Part shown: piece after piece, positions 9,949-20,272 of the stretch
Numbering within the stretch: position 1 is the stretch's first letter
How the letters are laid out: every line of letters starts with the position of its first letter
DNA from: Micrasema longulum
Taxonomy: Eukaryota > Arthropoda > Insecta > Trichoptera > Brachycentridae
Assembly (NCBI GenBank): GCA_022494885.1
Contig: JAGVSM010003786.1
Location: forward strand, 28,538 to 92,537
Direction: 5' to 3'
DNA: 64,000 nucleotides
Made by a program: the position numbers and the translations under genes
The notes under the pieces: generated by a model
What the model was told of the DNA's origin: nothing
Databases searched by the model: none
The model's input: the letters and a program-made list of their open reading frames with translations, nothing else

Positions 9949-10191
9949 GAACTTTCTGACACGGTTATATACGGTTATTTAGAAATAGTCCTAGAATATG
10001 AGTAAAACCACGCGAAAAATTTGTATTTAAATATTAAAATTTTTCTTTCTTTTGTAGATACGCTCTTCTACCACAAAGTCTCTAAAGTTAATAGGATTCA
10101 AACATTAGGTTTACAAAATGAGTACTTATTACATTAAAAAATACTAGTCGTTTAAATTAAAGGGTATCTGCAAAGGTTTGCTCTCGACCTG
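9949..10191. other. No feature recognised
   Basis: A+T-rich; no gene, repeat end or splice-bounded frame seen. Confidence 0.25.
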
Positions 10192-10275
10192 ATGAAACTT
10201 AGCCAAATCCAAGTAAAGGCTTTCACTAAAGCCCTTACAGGATACTGCAGGTTGAATAAACATCTTGTAGAATAA
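10192..10275 (+). pseudogene. LINE RNase H/C-terminal shard
   Basis: Reads MKLSQIQVKAFTKALTGYC then RLNKHLVE and a stop. LSxxQ...ALTGHCRLNKHL is a conserved phrase at the end of the RNase H-bearing part of insect LINE ORF2 proteins. Only 27 residues survive; a TIR element follows within 20 bp. Confidence 0.6.
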
Positions 10276-10293
10276 CCTTTTCTGAAACTTCCA

Positions 10294-10837
10294 GTAGCTC
10301 AATCACAAATAACTATCGACGTGCTTAAAAACATGCTAATCATTTGAGCGATCACAATGAATAATAATAAACATGCTTAAGTTATCGCAGTCATAAGACA
10401 ACGCGTGTGCAATCTCTAAGTCAACGCTCGTGTCGGTTTGTTTTTTGTTTTCCTCGTAAATAAATGCAGTTCACTGGCAAAAAATCGGCGTTTACTATAA
10501 AAAATTATACAATATATTGCATTTGCAAAATAGTAAGGAGTATCTAATACAAAAAAGTGAAAATTAAATTATAATTAATATGGCGACTCTTTTTCTTGAC
10601 ATTTGGCTTGCCAAACGCCGGCTAAATGCAATAAATAGCATGGTAAATAATAAATAAATATAATTTCAAAAAAATTGCGTAGCAGGATTATACGTCGCGA
10701 AACGTAAATATTTGGACATTTAATATTAGGTGTTCACGGATGTTCCATTGTGATTGTGAATACGATAAACAACCATGGTGAGAAATTGTTATCACGTCGT
10801 TTATTAGCACGTCGATAGTTATTTGCGATTGAGCTAC
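10294..10837. mobile_element. 544-bp DNA element with 32-bp inverted ends
   Basis: The left end GTAGCTCAATCACAAATAAC continues TATCGACGTGCT; the right end is its complement with one mismatch, ending GATTGAGCTAC at 10837. If the ends are taken as TAGCTC/GAGCTA, a CAG direct repeat flanks it. A second copy lacking one end is at 5.56-5.81 kb. Noncoding. Confidence 0.75.
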
Positions 10838-11136
10838 AGATGTAGGTTCTGCAGTGCGGATGATGAACAGTCTTGCACATTCTGTGTGAATGTGATGCTT
10901 TGAATTACAAAAGAAGATGCTTATTTGGGGGATAATTTGTTATTCTTGAGGATGTGACATCACTCGCCCACTGCTTATGGCACGATACTTTAAGGATCTA
11001 GCTTTGGAGGAGGAGATTTGACAATAAATATTTAAAAAAACTTGAGTGGAAGCTCAGTTGTTTATACCAATTCAGCTGGTGGTCTTGCTTAGCCTTGAAA
11101 CCTTAAAATAATCTAAGAATTTTTACCGTACCCCAT
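10838..11136. other. No gene recognised
   Basis: Mixed sequence between a TIR element and the 3' part of the coiled-coil gene region. It could be 3' flank of that gene. Confidence 0.25.
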
Positions 11137-11322
11137 TCATGTGAATGATGAATGCTGATCCTCTCTTTTAGTTATGATCATTGAATTTGTTTTATCTTCA
11201 GCAATCGGCTTTTGAGCCCCATTTTGTGATGATCTCCAGCGCATTTTTTTATTTTTGAATTTATCAAGTAGGTTATCCGTGAATGCTTTCAGCTCGACAG
11301 ATTTCAGGTTTGTGAAAATCAT
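11137..11322 (-). CDS. Possible terminal exon of the coiled-coil gene
   Basis: A minus-strand frame ending in TGA at 11137-11139 reads KAFTDNLLDKFKNKKMRW then EDKTNSMIITKREDQHSSFT. It is Lys/Asp-rich, matches no repeat in the window, and lies downstream of the coiled-coil exon on the same strand. A plausible acceptor (CTACCCAATAATAG) sits upstream near 11335, but splicing from 11410 into it does not give this frame. The link to the upstream exon is therefore unproven, and it may be a chance frame. Confidence 0.3.
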   Translation of the reverse strand: MIFTNLKSVELKAFTDNLLDKFKNKKMRWRSSQNGAQKPIAEDKTNSMIITKREDQHSSFT

Positions 11323-11409
11323 AAAACAGCATGCTATTATTGGGTAGCAAAAATGGAATAAGGAATTATTGATTGATTAATTGTAAACGGGAAAATAACA
11401 AATAACTAC

Positions 11410-11662
11410 CTTTTGTCGTTTTTTCGTCCGGACAGTTGTGTTTTTGGCCCCACCAGTCTCTTGCTGCCTCCTTCCAACCTGTTGACATACTCGCGGTCTA
11501 GAAAGGAACAGATAGCTACCTTCTCGTCATCTTGCCGCTCTGGACTGTCCTTGTCCCTCTGATGGAGCAATCTCTCCAGTCTATCGTACTCTCCCCTGAG
11601 CGCCCCCACTTCTCTTCTAAGCTGTTCGTTTTCCCGCTTCAGTTTTTTAATATCTGTCTGAC
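11410..11662 (-). CDS. Host coiled-coil protein, exon B
   Basis: An exon on the minus strand. The acceptor AATTTTAG precedes GTCAGACAG at 11662; the frame is open for about 83 codons. It begins QTDIKKLKRENEQLRREVGA and goes on through EYDRLERLLHQRDKD and CSFLDREYVNRLEGGSKRL. Hydrophobic residues fall in heptad spacing in the first 40 residues, so a coiled coil is likely. It ends either at TAG (11406-11408) or at a donor AAAAG/GTAGTT after 11410. Phase matches exon A: G from A plus GT here gives Gly. No repeat copies exist in the window. I do not recognise the family. Confidence 0.65.
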
Positions 11663-12084
11663 CTAAAATTAGATTGAAAATATAGATACCGTTTAGTTAT
11701 TAAAATCGACCAACAAATGTAGAAATAATCGATTCTTAACTAACTCTTAACTAACAAACTGAAAGAAACTGTTTAATAATGGGCCAAGAACAAAAAAAAA
11801 CAGATACGAAAATTATGTCAACATTTAAGAAAGTGCAAAAAACGTAGAAAAATGTAATGCACTAAGGCTAGAACCGCAAACCTTTTAAAATAATTTTAAT
11901 CAAGTCCTAAAGAAATAAAAGAGTGTGTTGAGGAGTAGACACGATGTACACATGTTCCTGTAAGTACAGGGAAGGTCTAGAAATTCGTGGAAAGGACGCT
12001 TGTTCGAGAAATTAAAGATTCAATCCATTTTCGAATCATGAAAATGACAAAAAAACATTGTTTGGTAATATGGATTTTCAAATA
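11663..12084 (-). other. Intron sequence, no feature recognised
   Basis: Lies between the two coiled-coil exons. A+T-rich, no coding or repeat signal seen. Confidence 0.35.
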
Positions 12085-12475
12085 AAGGCAAAATGGTGAA
12101 TGTTACACAGTGTAAAAAGTGACCACTTCAACCAGCCAATGACAGGTCATAAGCCCTGTAAATGTCTACCCATATTCACCTTTCTAAAATGTTCTCCATC
12201 TCGGCTATAATTTGTTTATCTTAATGACTCCCGAGGGGGTGAAATCCAGTTTTTTGTCTAAAAACATTTAGACAGACTCAAAATATTGTAATAAAACCGA
12301 TTGGTCCAAGATGAAGTTTGAAAATTGGAAAATTGTTTTCAGGCGTTGCCTAGTATGTGAAATTATTCGATCAGATGAATCTCTTCGCAGCAATGAAGGT
12401 TTCAGCTCTTTAACTTCTCTAAAATCAATGGATAGAAGAATTGAACGTAGTTATGCAGGAGCATTCAGCCATATA
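12085..12475 (-). repeat. Repeat family A (intronic copy 1)
   Basis: Reverse-orientation copy with GGTGAATGTTACACAGTGTA, CAATGACAGGTCATAAGCCC, TTTTCAGGCGTTGCCTAGTA and AGGTTTCAGCTCTTTAACTT. The closest relative is at 44094-44506, including the shared CTCCCGAGGGGGTGAAATCC-like end. Confidence 0.75.
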
Positions 12476-12894
12476 AAAGTGAAACTGAGATATTAGCACT
12501 TTTGTGAAAAGACTGAATAATCAAGTCTACACAACAGTTGGAATGTTTTTGACTTTTACAAATGATAAACAATGAAATCATTAATTTTTCAAATGACAAA
12601 CAAGAATCTTATCATGTATTTGACCACTTTCAATGATTTTTTAAGAACCGTAAGATTTTTCTAATGCTGTGGGTGTTTTTAGCGAATTGAAAAATGTCGT
12701 TTTTGTAACCGACACCATTTTCAGAAGGTGATTAATACAGTTTTTTTTGTATGCAAGCGGTCTGGCTGTTTTAGCAGAACATAGAATTAACCTTACTGCA
12801 CCTGATAACATTTATATCTCATTTTTTTTAAATTGTGGACTGGCTGCTTTCTGCATAACAACGTTCAATTGAAAAAAAATGGATGGATGTTTAA

Positions 12895-13110
12895 ACACAA
12901 GCAAATGGTGAATGTTACACAGTGTGTAAAGTGGCCACTTAAATCAGCCAATGACCCAAGCCAAGTCCTTTAAAAATTCTTAGACCTTCATATTTCCTTC
13001 TCAAAAATGTTTTCCCTCTCTGTTGCAACAATTTAAATATGAGTAGCTCCCTAGGGAAAAAATCCAGCCAGTCCGCAAGCATTTAGACATACTAAAAATA
13101 TTGTTGAAAT
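12895..13110 (-). repeat. Repeat family A (intronic copy 2)
   Basis: Starts with GGTGAATGTTACACAGTGTG and ends with the terminal block CCAGCCAGTCCGCAAGCATT / GACATACTAAAAATATTGTT. The middle GCGTTGCC-containing half is missing. Confidence 0.75.
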
Positions 13111-13192
13111 TACTTGTCTCTTTCGATGCCCAGCATAAAAACATCAAAATTACACACACATTCATATTCAAACTAAAATGTAACTTTCTTAC

Positions 13193-13281
13193 CTCTTTCG
13201 ACCTCGGCATTTATGTTAATAGTTCTGAGTCTCAGTTCTTCATTCTCATATAGCATGCCACGCGAAGACTTTCTATCCAAT
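13193..13281 (-). CDS. Host coiled-coil protein, exon A
   Basis: An 89-bp internal exon on the minus strand with strong splice signals: acceptor ACATTTGCTTCCAG before 13281, donor GAAAGAG/GTAAGAA after 13193. The frame reads LDRKSSRGMLYENEELRLRT then INMNAEVER-like INAEVER and one base (G), which completes a Gly codon with exon B. The heptad-rich sequence flows straight into exon B's KKLKRENEQLRREV, which is strong support for a real gene. No start codon is included, so further exons must lie at higher coordinates. Likely role: a structural or adaptor coiled-coil protein; no family named. Confidence 0.65.
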
Positions 13282-13870
13282 CTGGAAGCAAATGTAGGTA
13301 TGATCCTAAAACATTGATACTTTTTTGGTCATCACACACGATCGTTCGGATGTTGAAGCGTTCTTTTATTGTAAACAATTCTTTGTGTATTTTTATAATA
13401 TAGCCCTATTTGGCCAAAATATCTGGTTCCACTTTGAGTTTGTTAAAATTAAAAACATAAAACTATGTGGCCAAATTTTTATTCAAAAACCATCCAATTT
13501 ACTTTATGCATTGCATAAAGGAAGCATTAGTACCAGAATTACATTATGACAAAGTTGGTATTCTAATATTTGACAAAATTTTAAGTGGTGTTAACAAATT
13601 ATTTGAAAGATTCCGATGGAAGGCTTTCAAAATGATAAGAAAACCCAAACATTATCATTTAAAATTGTTCTTGAAATAGTTAAAAAAACAAGATTTAATG
13701 ACAAGCTTAGAAAATGAGTAACTTTTTAAATTCTTTTAAATGAATAAAAGGTTCAAATAACAAAATAAAAAGAGAAATTTTTGAAACACCCCGCAGTAGA
13801 TGCTTTGCAAAAAGCAGAACTTGTTGAATTACAAGAAACTTCACTTGGGCACCTTCTTATTCTTAGAATG
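13282..13870. other. No gene recognised (probably intron of the coiled-coil gene)
   Basis: A+T-rich. Frames such as 13467-13679 (plus) look like chance: low complexity, no motif, no homologue in the window. Confidence 0.3.
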
Positions 13871-13874
13871 AAGA

Positions 13875-14310
13875 AAGGTGGTTAGCCTAACTCTACAGGT
13901 GCCGGTCCAGGAACAATGAAATAATAAAGTTTGAAAATAATAAAAAATAAATATTTCACTTCCAGGAATCGAACCAAACCTCTAGTGGAACGGAAGGCCC
14001 GTTGACTACTGCCAACAGGCCGGCTTCTCCTGAAGAGTTTTAAGTGGTTTCCTCTCCACGTGAGCAAATGCTGAGAAGTTCCTGATTAGCCCACATTAAT
14101 ATATCCCTCCTGATCCCAATAGTTTAGATAAATATTAAGATATTTAATTGCAGAAAAATCCACTTTTTGAAATATAAACCTTGTATATTATAAGCAAGGT
14201 AAATAATAAACCAACTCCCATATAAAAAAAAAATATAAAAAAATCGAACCAAAGACCCAAACATGGTAGGCAAATGCGCCACCCATTACACAACGAGGCG
14301 GACTAACCTC
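13875..14310 (-). repeat. SINE family 1b, split by a LINE insertion
   Basis: The minus-strand tRNA-like head (14310-14245; CCGCCTCGTTGTGTAATGGG, GCATTTGCCTACCATG) ends inside the B box, and the body resumes at 13978 with GGTTCGATTCCTGGAAGTG and runs on to CCTGGACCGGCACCTG. The intervening bases are the LINE below. Confidence 0.75.
13979..14241 (+). mobile_element. 5'-truncated R1/I-like LINE with 12-bp target duplication
   Basis: A 263-bp LINE 3' end starting at CCTCTAGTGGAACGGAAGGC, reading ANRPASPEEF and a stop, then its 3' UTR and an A-rich tail. AATCGAACCAAA flanks it at 13967-13978 and 14242-14253, exactly the interrupted SINE B box. This is a textbook target-primed insertion with 5' truncation. 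Confidence 0.9.
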
Positions 14311-14426
14311 CTTATTCAGGATTTTACCCGGAGAGGAGCCATCTTCGAAAATACTCATCCAGACAAAACTGTATAATTTATCCACTTGTAATTAAAAATC
14401 TAGTTCTTACGATACTAAAAATAAAG

Positions 14427-14471
14427 TTTGGGGTACCGCAAGGAACGCCACTAGAACCCGTCTTGTTTTGA
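14427..14471 (+). pseudogene. Reverse transcriptase shard
   Basis: Reads FGVPQGTPLEPVLF followed by a stop. The motif FGVPQGxxLGPxLF is RT domain 4 of jockey/CR1-like LINEs, here with Glu for the usual Gly. Downstream frames do not continue convincingly. Confidence 0.5.
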
Positions 14472-15097
14472 ACACAAATAATTATTTACCTTCTGTTGGG
14501 TTTGATGTTGACATCCTTCCGCCTTGTGCGAAGCATGCTGCCCCCAGACATCCCTGCCATGTGCTCTTGTATCACGATACAGAGAGAGAATGGACGGCCA
14601 AGCACGCCTCCTCCAGAACCTCTGCCATAATCTCAAAGCGAACCGCCGACGTAACAGAATTCAAGGCATTGCGAAGCCCACCATTAAAAAAAATATATGA
14701 AAATACGTGTCATTGAGATAATTTTATCACGGAATCACTGATTCAGGTTTATCACGAAATTGTGCAATGTAAATTATAATTGATTATTATGAACACAGCT
14801 TTACTTTCGAAGTAAAATTACCATTCCTTTGCGCCTTCTTCAGCCCATCTGAAACAAACACAGTCATTACCATTTTTGCCCAAATATAGACTGGAGTGCG
14901 AATGCAGTACCTCATGCACTACTGGGTACGGACAGAAGAATTATGATGATGATAATAGATCATAAATGGATCATGAAGATCATTCTCAAAAAACCTTTGA
15001 GGTATCCAACGGAAGATCTATTTGCTGTGTTAAAAGATATTGGATGTAAGACAATTGTTTGTGAGGTGCCTTCTACTTAAATTTTATGATAAATTAA
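14472..15097. other. Unassigned stretch
   Basis: 14500-14690 is G+C-richer and open on both strands (VLEEACLAVHSL on the minus strand), possibly part of the same LINE or another element; not recognised. Near 14870-14955 a SINE-like end with CATGCACTACTGGG and GATGATGAT is seen. On the minus strand 14818-14844 has splice-like borders but does not join in frame to exon A. Confidence 0.3.
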
Positions 15098-15340
15098 CAC
15101 TTTGAGTACCGGCCGAATACACATAGAATTTTCCCTGTGCCCGGCCCATTTTTGTGAAATTTCATGTTTTGTTAAGGGTTACTTAAACGTGTCATAATTA
15201 TGAAAATACTTAGTTAAATCAATTGAACTTCTCATATTTATTTAAAACTATTTAATAAGTCATTTGTTTATTATAATTTGGCAACATTGGCCTTTATGGA
15301 GAATCCCATTGCAATGTTCGCACATATGTTGCACATGCTT
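15098..15340 (+). mobile_element. piggyBac-like element fragment (TTAA end)
   Basis: TTAA (15094-15097) is followed by CACTTTGAGTACCGGCCGAA, and the next 240 bp match, in reverse, the stretches 24385-24500 and 25110-25237. TTAA next to a C-rich terminal repeat points to the piggyBac group; no transposase is seen. Confidence 0.55.
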
Positions 15341-15346
15341 TGTATC

Positions 15347-15480
15347 CCGGAGCCGTGTAAACACGTGATTATAAAAACCACGCGTTGTGTCCCAGTCCCG
15401 TGTTTTCACGTAGTTTACCAGCATCTAAAAAGTACTAATAAAGGTCACTAAATGTCAATAAAATAGACTTTTTTGAACAG
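15347..15480 (+). mobile_element. Half of the foldback MITE found whole at 23691-23918
   Basis: CTTTGTATCCCGGAGCCGTG through GTTTACCAGCATCTAAAAAG equals one arm of the 23.7-kb MITE. The second arm is lost at about 15478, where a LINE end begins. Confidence 0.7.
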
Positions 15481-15496
15481 CTTTGTATCAACCGCC

Positions 15497-15649
15497 TTTG
15501 GTAAAAAGCAATATAATGTCATTGCTCCAAAAATATTTAATGATTTATTGCCAAATATAAAAGACTCAAAATGTAAAACAAATTTTAAAATAAAAATAAC
15601 TGCACATATAAATAGTGTAGCGAGAGATTTTTTTGAAAAACATATGTAA
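15497..15649 (+). pseudogene. LINE ORF2 extreme C-terminus
   Basis: Reads FGKKQYNVIAPKIFNDLLPN then IKDSKCKTNFKIKITAHI and ends in TAA. The pattern FG...NxxAPKxxNxLP near the stop is shared by CR1- and jockey-like LINE proteins. About 430 bp of A+T-rich 3' UTR follow, to a TAAATAAATAAT tail near 16085. Strongly 5'-truncated. Confidence 0.6.
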
Positions 15650-16088
15650 ATTTAAAAAACGTAGTACTTTATATAATTGGTACACATATTATTTATATTT
15701 TTGTGTACTTCATTGCTTTATATTTGTTTTATTATATATTATACTATATTATTTATGTTTAAGTAACATGTATTCTTGGCACATATATATACTTTATATT
15801 TGTATAATAAAGGTTTTTAATATCTTATATTTGATTAGCTAGGCATTTATAATTAAGTAGTTGTAGTATTTTTTTTTGTGTTATTATTTTATTAGCATAG
15901 GACTAATTATGCTCTAAAAGATAAATTTCCATCTTAGAATAGACTGAGCCATGTTAGATGGAGACTATCATAAACAGATAACACTTCGTTTTCATTTTAT
16001 ATTCATTAGTTTTATATAGATTCCCTGTTATTAAGTATGTATACTAATTTTATACAATAAATTTATAAAATAAAATAAATAAATAATA
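15650..16088 (+). repeat. 3' UTR of the preceding LINE
   Basis: A+T-rich trailer ending in an AAATAAATAAATAATAATAG-like tail; no frame. Confidence 0.4.
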
Positions 16089-17489
16089 ATAGATAGGAAG
16101 CTACAAAATTACTTAATTACTGAAATTGATCAATTATTTTTTTAAAAAGCTAAGAGTGTTGTCCTGGCGACGGGATAAAAGAGTAGCGCAGTGTGTTGGA
16201 ATCGTTCGTCTTTAGAATCGTATGTGACTTCAGTAATTCGACGAGTGACAGCATTCTTGAACCACCCATACGAATGCAGTCGATTGAAAACCAATCGATT
16301 TTATCTCAAGTGCCACAAAGCACTCGACATTGACAATCGAATGCGACATCTAACTTCAGCTGTCAAACTTCCTTTTTATAAAACGCTCGGCATTCATGTT
16401 TGAATGACGAGCGGGTATTTTTGTTGTATTTTAACTTTAAATGTACAACACTGATCAATGCTATGATGATGGCGTACCAACAAAGATGTACTTATTTTTA
16501 ATTCATTATCAAATGAAGTTTCACTAGAAATATGATTTCCAAATTATTTTATCGCTCGTCAATGTCAAAAAACGTATTGTGGTAGTGTATAGCTATACTT
16601 GTTATTCCTTCTTTATTTTTTCTTTTTTCTCTGCTGCATTGGCATGTTTTTATACTTTTAAACTACTTTTAATTACTTATATTATAAAATCAATATATTT
16701 CTGCTCTTACTATAATGTGTCATTAATTTTGAAGATGTTTTTTAAATTGGCCTAAATTTATTGTCTTAAATTTCACTTAAAGATTCTTCTCATCGTTTCT
16801 TTGAATCCCTTAAAATAAATATGTGTATATTTATGTTTTTCCTTTTTTTTTTTTAAATGTTATTACTATTTTATTTTATTTTTACATCTGAGCATGTTTT
16901 TCATTCTTTATTTCAATTCTTAATTTTAATTACTCTTACAAATTTTCTTCATTTTTAATATTATTTCCATTTGTAAATACTCACTACAAACTACAAACTT
17001 TAAAATATCTTTTTTTCACTTAAATTTTAATTTTTAAACAACTTTCATTTATTTTTTTCTTTTTCCTTCTCTTTTTTATACTTTCATAATTAACCTTACA
17101 TATAATTGTTTTAATATGGAAACTTTACTGGTCCATTAGAATTAAGTCTAATTGTGTAAAATATTAAACTTTGTAACTGTACTGTATGTTTCCTGAATAA
17201 AAGAAAATAAAAAATGAAAAAATAGCTTTTGTTCTTTCATTATGCGTTTTGTAATATAAATAATATAGATGTACATAAATTAATTATAAACATAAATATT
17301 TTTACTGTGGAGTGAAGACGGTCATTATGTTTTCGTCTTTGACAGGGTAATAACGTCAGAGGTCAGGGTCAGAGTAATGACGCTGTAGAGCCGCCCATAC
17401 CGACAAAAGCCATTCTAGGTTTCTACAGTTTGCAGTAAAACAATGAGCCGTGGGCACTGAGGGCGAGGGTTGCAAGCACAGCGACAAAA
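16089..17489. other. Long A+T-rich stretch, no gene recognised
   Basis: 16140-16400 is G+C-richer and has a 70-codon plus-strand frame (16191-16403; FLNHPYECSRLKTNRFYLKC) that I cannot match. 16600-17230 is extremely T-rich and ends with an A-rich tail after CCTGAATAAAAGAAAATAAA, so it could be a LINE 3' end. 17340-17490 is G+C-richer and unassigned. Confidence 0.3.
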
Positions 17490-17627
17490 ACGTATTTTAA
17501 CGGCCGTAGTGAACGGTGATGCGGTAGACAGCCGTGGTAACGGCGACTAGAGAGTGGTTTCTTAGGAAAACGGCGATATCAACACCATTTAACACCGTTT
17601 TCATAGGAAACCATTCTCTAGTCGACG
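17490..17627. mobile_element. Partial copy of the PIF/Harbinger-type MITE
   Basis: CGGCCGTAGTGAACGGTGAT ... GACTAGAGAGTGGTTTC, a centre with ACACCATTTAACACCG, then GAAACCATTCTCTAGTCG. It matches the inner parts of the element at 34508-34736. The outermost ends (AGCTAGGG) are missing. Confidence 0.75.
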
Positions 17628-17642
17628 TACACGTCTGTTCAA

Positions 17643-17960
17643 ATGTTTGCAACGCTTTTGTTCTATGAAATAGAGCGAAATAGCACCTCTATAGCTGTAG
17701 CGCATTATTACTTTGAGGTTAAGACTATACGCCTTGCTTCACCGTGCAACATTTGGCGGTTTTGCGGAATGTTCAAACTTCCCATTAGTAAAAGAATGAA
17801 GTGGCAATTGATCAAAACGTCAATGGATTCCGTACTTCATATTTCAGAAAGACCCATTAACGTATTCACAAAATTCTATCATTTGGCAAAAAACCAAATG
17901 GTTCTGGAACGTAACATAATTACTGCTTTAGCCAACTGCCCAATCAAAAGGCAGTTCTAA
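17643..17960 (+). CDS. Unrecognised 105-codon frame
   Basis: Open from ATG 17643 to TAA, with varied composition (KTIRLASPCNIWRFCGMFKL; RMKWQLIKTSMDSVL). No signal peptide, membrane segment or known motif, and no paralogue in this window. It begins right after the MITE fragment. It may be a piece of an unknown element, a host exon or chance; the composition is more protein-like than most frames here. Confidence 0.25.
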   Translation: MFATLLFYEIERNSTSIAVAHYYFEVKTIRLASPCNIWRFCGMFKLPISKRMKWQLIKTSMDSVLHISERPINVFTKFYHLAKNQMVLERNIITALANCPIKRQF

Positions 17961-18209
17961 TTCGATATTTGAATAAATAAACAAATGAATGGCGTGAAAA
18001 AACAATGACAGACGTTAAACAAACTAAAATTTAGAACATAGCATTTTCTTTGAACTGAAATGAACTTTGATTTTTAATTCATAGGACTACATAAATAAAT
18101 GAGGTTTGATAAAAAAAGTACAAGGAATATTATTTTTTTTAATTAAGAGTCAGATATAAGATAAATCACCTAGCATTATTTCAACAAAAGCAATATTACT
18201 AATTGAACT

Positions 18210-19234
18210 GGGCCTCAATTATGAACGCTATCTTCATATGTACATATTGAGACGATACACTTAAGTTCTGTACTATCCGTATCTACCTCGGTATGTTCTA
18301 CCTACTTGTCATCTCGATATCATATGATCGAAACAAACCAATGAATGACCGCAAAAATAAGTCTGAGTTATTTACTTCATTAAAATTTAAAATAGATCTC
18401 ATTTATATTTTAAATAGGCTTCTATGATAGAAAGTGCCCACTTCAAAGCGATTATAAACTCCAATAAATCCTAATTCCAGCAAAAAATGCTCACTTGAAC
18501 ACAATTTTTAAATGACTTTTGTCAATTTCCAAGACGACATGCTTAACGATCGTCTGTACTTATCTACTGAGCGATTACAAGGCCGACTTTCGATGCGTTC
18601 AGATGGTAAAAATTAAAAAAAACTTTTTTTTTACAGTGGTAACTTTCTAACGCCTAGATGTTAATAGGACAGAATATAGCGAGTTATTTTTTGCATCTAG
18701 CCGCTCGTTTTCAAAACTGACAGATGTGTCAGAATTTAATTCGACTTCAAAATGTGCTTATTTTTATTTGAGAAGTTCTAGACCCGTCGATACAAACCAA
18801 TGTATTAACATCAAAACTTGATGTTGGGGGATCGGTAGTGTATCTTCGCAATCAGTCGGGAGAATTTTGTCTTTAACTATGACGTCGTACCGAAGCTATG
18901 TCATTTTAGTGCGTAGATATGTGTACCGTGACGTACGCTTCCCCTTGTTTTATATCGATGTACTTAACCAAAAATTGAAGGTGAGGTTCGAATCCCACTT
19001 TACCCCAACTCGATTCCATTTTCTAATAGTGAGTTATTTACAACTCGTTGAAAATGGCCCTCAAAATTAAATATTTGGGTAAATCATAAGAACGCAAATA
19101 TTTCTTTTTTTAAAAAAAAACAAAAAAAAAAGGGTCGGTAGTATATTTTCGTAATCACTCAAGAGAGTTTATCTTCAACTGTACCGTCAATGTGAAGGTA
19201 TGACGTCTTTATCTACCCATCATAATCGAGGCCC
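18210..19234. mobile_element. TIR element with GGGCCTC ends, holding a nested SINE
   Basis: Starts GGGCCTCAATTATGAACGC and ends CATAATCGAGGCCC. Apart from the SINE at 18975-19128 it aligns along its length with 54597-55422. Inner blocks such as TTCAACTATGACGTCATAC-like repeats occur twice near one end. Noncoding; superfamily not determined. Confidence 0.75.
18975..19128 (+). repeat. SINE family 2, 5'-truncated, nested
   Basis: Begins at the B box (GAGGTTCGAATCCCAC) and continues CTAATAGTGAGTTATTTACA to an A-rich tail of about 30 bp. The uninterrupted homologue near 55300 shows the empty site. Confidence 0.8.
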
Positions 19235-19249
19235 TGGGGTGGTATTCTG

Positions 19250-19578
19250 GATTTTCTCTACCCCCTAGAGAGTGATTCATTTAAAGATTTTTGTCTCATA
19301 TAATGGCCACACTGATGATTAAACGTTGAATGGTGTATAAAACTGCTTTAAAACCGAAACAAAAGATTATGGTTCGGTCAATTCAACCTTGTTTTAAAGT
19401 GTATTGGGTAATGCTTCAGGTCGCAATGATGGTCGAAATGAAATTTTCCGTATTTAGATGCACGTGTTCGTATTTGTTTGACATTTAATCATTAGTGTGG
19501 TCATTATATGACGCAAATAAATAAATAAAAAATTAAAATTAATCGCTCTCTAGGTAGAAAAAAAAATCCCAAATTCCA
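19250..19578. mobile_element. Foldback MITE with about 90-bp arms
   Basis: Left arm GGTATTCTGGATTTTCTCTA ... CTAGAGAGTGATTCATTT ... ATAATGGCCACACTGATGAT; the right arm is the complement, ending CTCTCTAGGTAGAAAA and CCCAAATTCC. It abuts the truncated P-type copy and marks where that copy is broken. Confidence 0.75.
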
Positions 19579-19584
19579 TATCGC

Positions 19585-20272
19585 AAAAATTTTAATCATA
19601 TCACAAATGTAAGATAATTACACAAAAAAAAGCAATTTGTAATTTCTCTAAAATTTTATTGTACACGCGGAAAAATTGATTGACACAACAGAGTAGATAT
19701 GTAAGTAAAGGGTCATATAATAAGAGTAATTTAATAAATAAACGTTGAACGTAAAAATATAAAACAAATTTTATTTTACATAAAACGGATATTTTTATGT
19801 AATGTTAAATAATATTTGAAGTTTTAATGATAATGTCGGTCAAACGTCCACCACGCCGTTGTTAAATCCGAAAGGTCCAATTTTCGTTAGTTCTCTCATA
19901 AGATAAGCAAAGTAGCATAAATTTTTTGACTAATCTGGCAACACCAACAAAATGTCCATTTTGATTTCTTTGACAATCTGACGGATAAAAAAATAATTCA
20001 ATTTAAAAGTAATGCATTTGCTACTTACACATGCATTTGCTACTTACATATGAAATGTGATACCATCATGTTTTTTTAAGATCCCAGCAGTATTTCTACA
20101 TTTTAAAACGACACAACACGGCTTGGTTGAATTCGAATCGGGAGTTGCGTTCTGAGCGACTTCTACAAAGAAACCAATGGGTCAAAACGTAAAACTACAC
20201 CATTAAGAGTAGTTTAGTAGCCTTCTGTTTGATGCGCGTATGCGGTTTCTGGACTTTTCTTAATTCTATGGG
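19585..20272 (-). mobile_element. P-superfamily (THAP) element, truncated copy
   Basis: The minus-strand end at 20272 starts CATAGAATTAAGAAAAGTCC, the terminal repeat of the family. It includes the THAP exon at 20044-20127. The sequence aligns with 43446-44093 and, past the family A insertion there, with a few bases more, so it also supplies the empty site ACATTTGTGATATG. The second end is lost at the MITE junction. Confidence 0.7.
20044..20127 (-). pseudogene. THAP zinc-finger exon (copy 1)
   Basis: Minus-strand frame TKPCCVVLKCRNTAGILKKH then DGITFHM. Two spaced Cys in PCCxxxKC, the Lys pair, and GITFH form the N-terminal half of a THAP C2CH zinc finger, the DNA-binding domain of P-element transposases and THAP proteins. 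A strong donor (AT/GTAAGTAG) follows FH, so it looks like exon 1 of a spliced transposase gene. The Cys/His of the second half should lie in a later exon, which is not seen. The start codon is ACC here; a third copy has ATG. Confidence 0.6.

Noticed and set aside
14818..14844. 27-bp microexon of the coiled-coil gene
   Set aside because: The acceptor TGTTTGTTTCAG and donor GTAATT look good, but every phase joined to exon A gives a stop.
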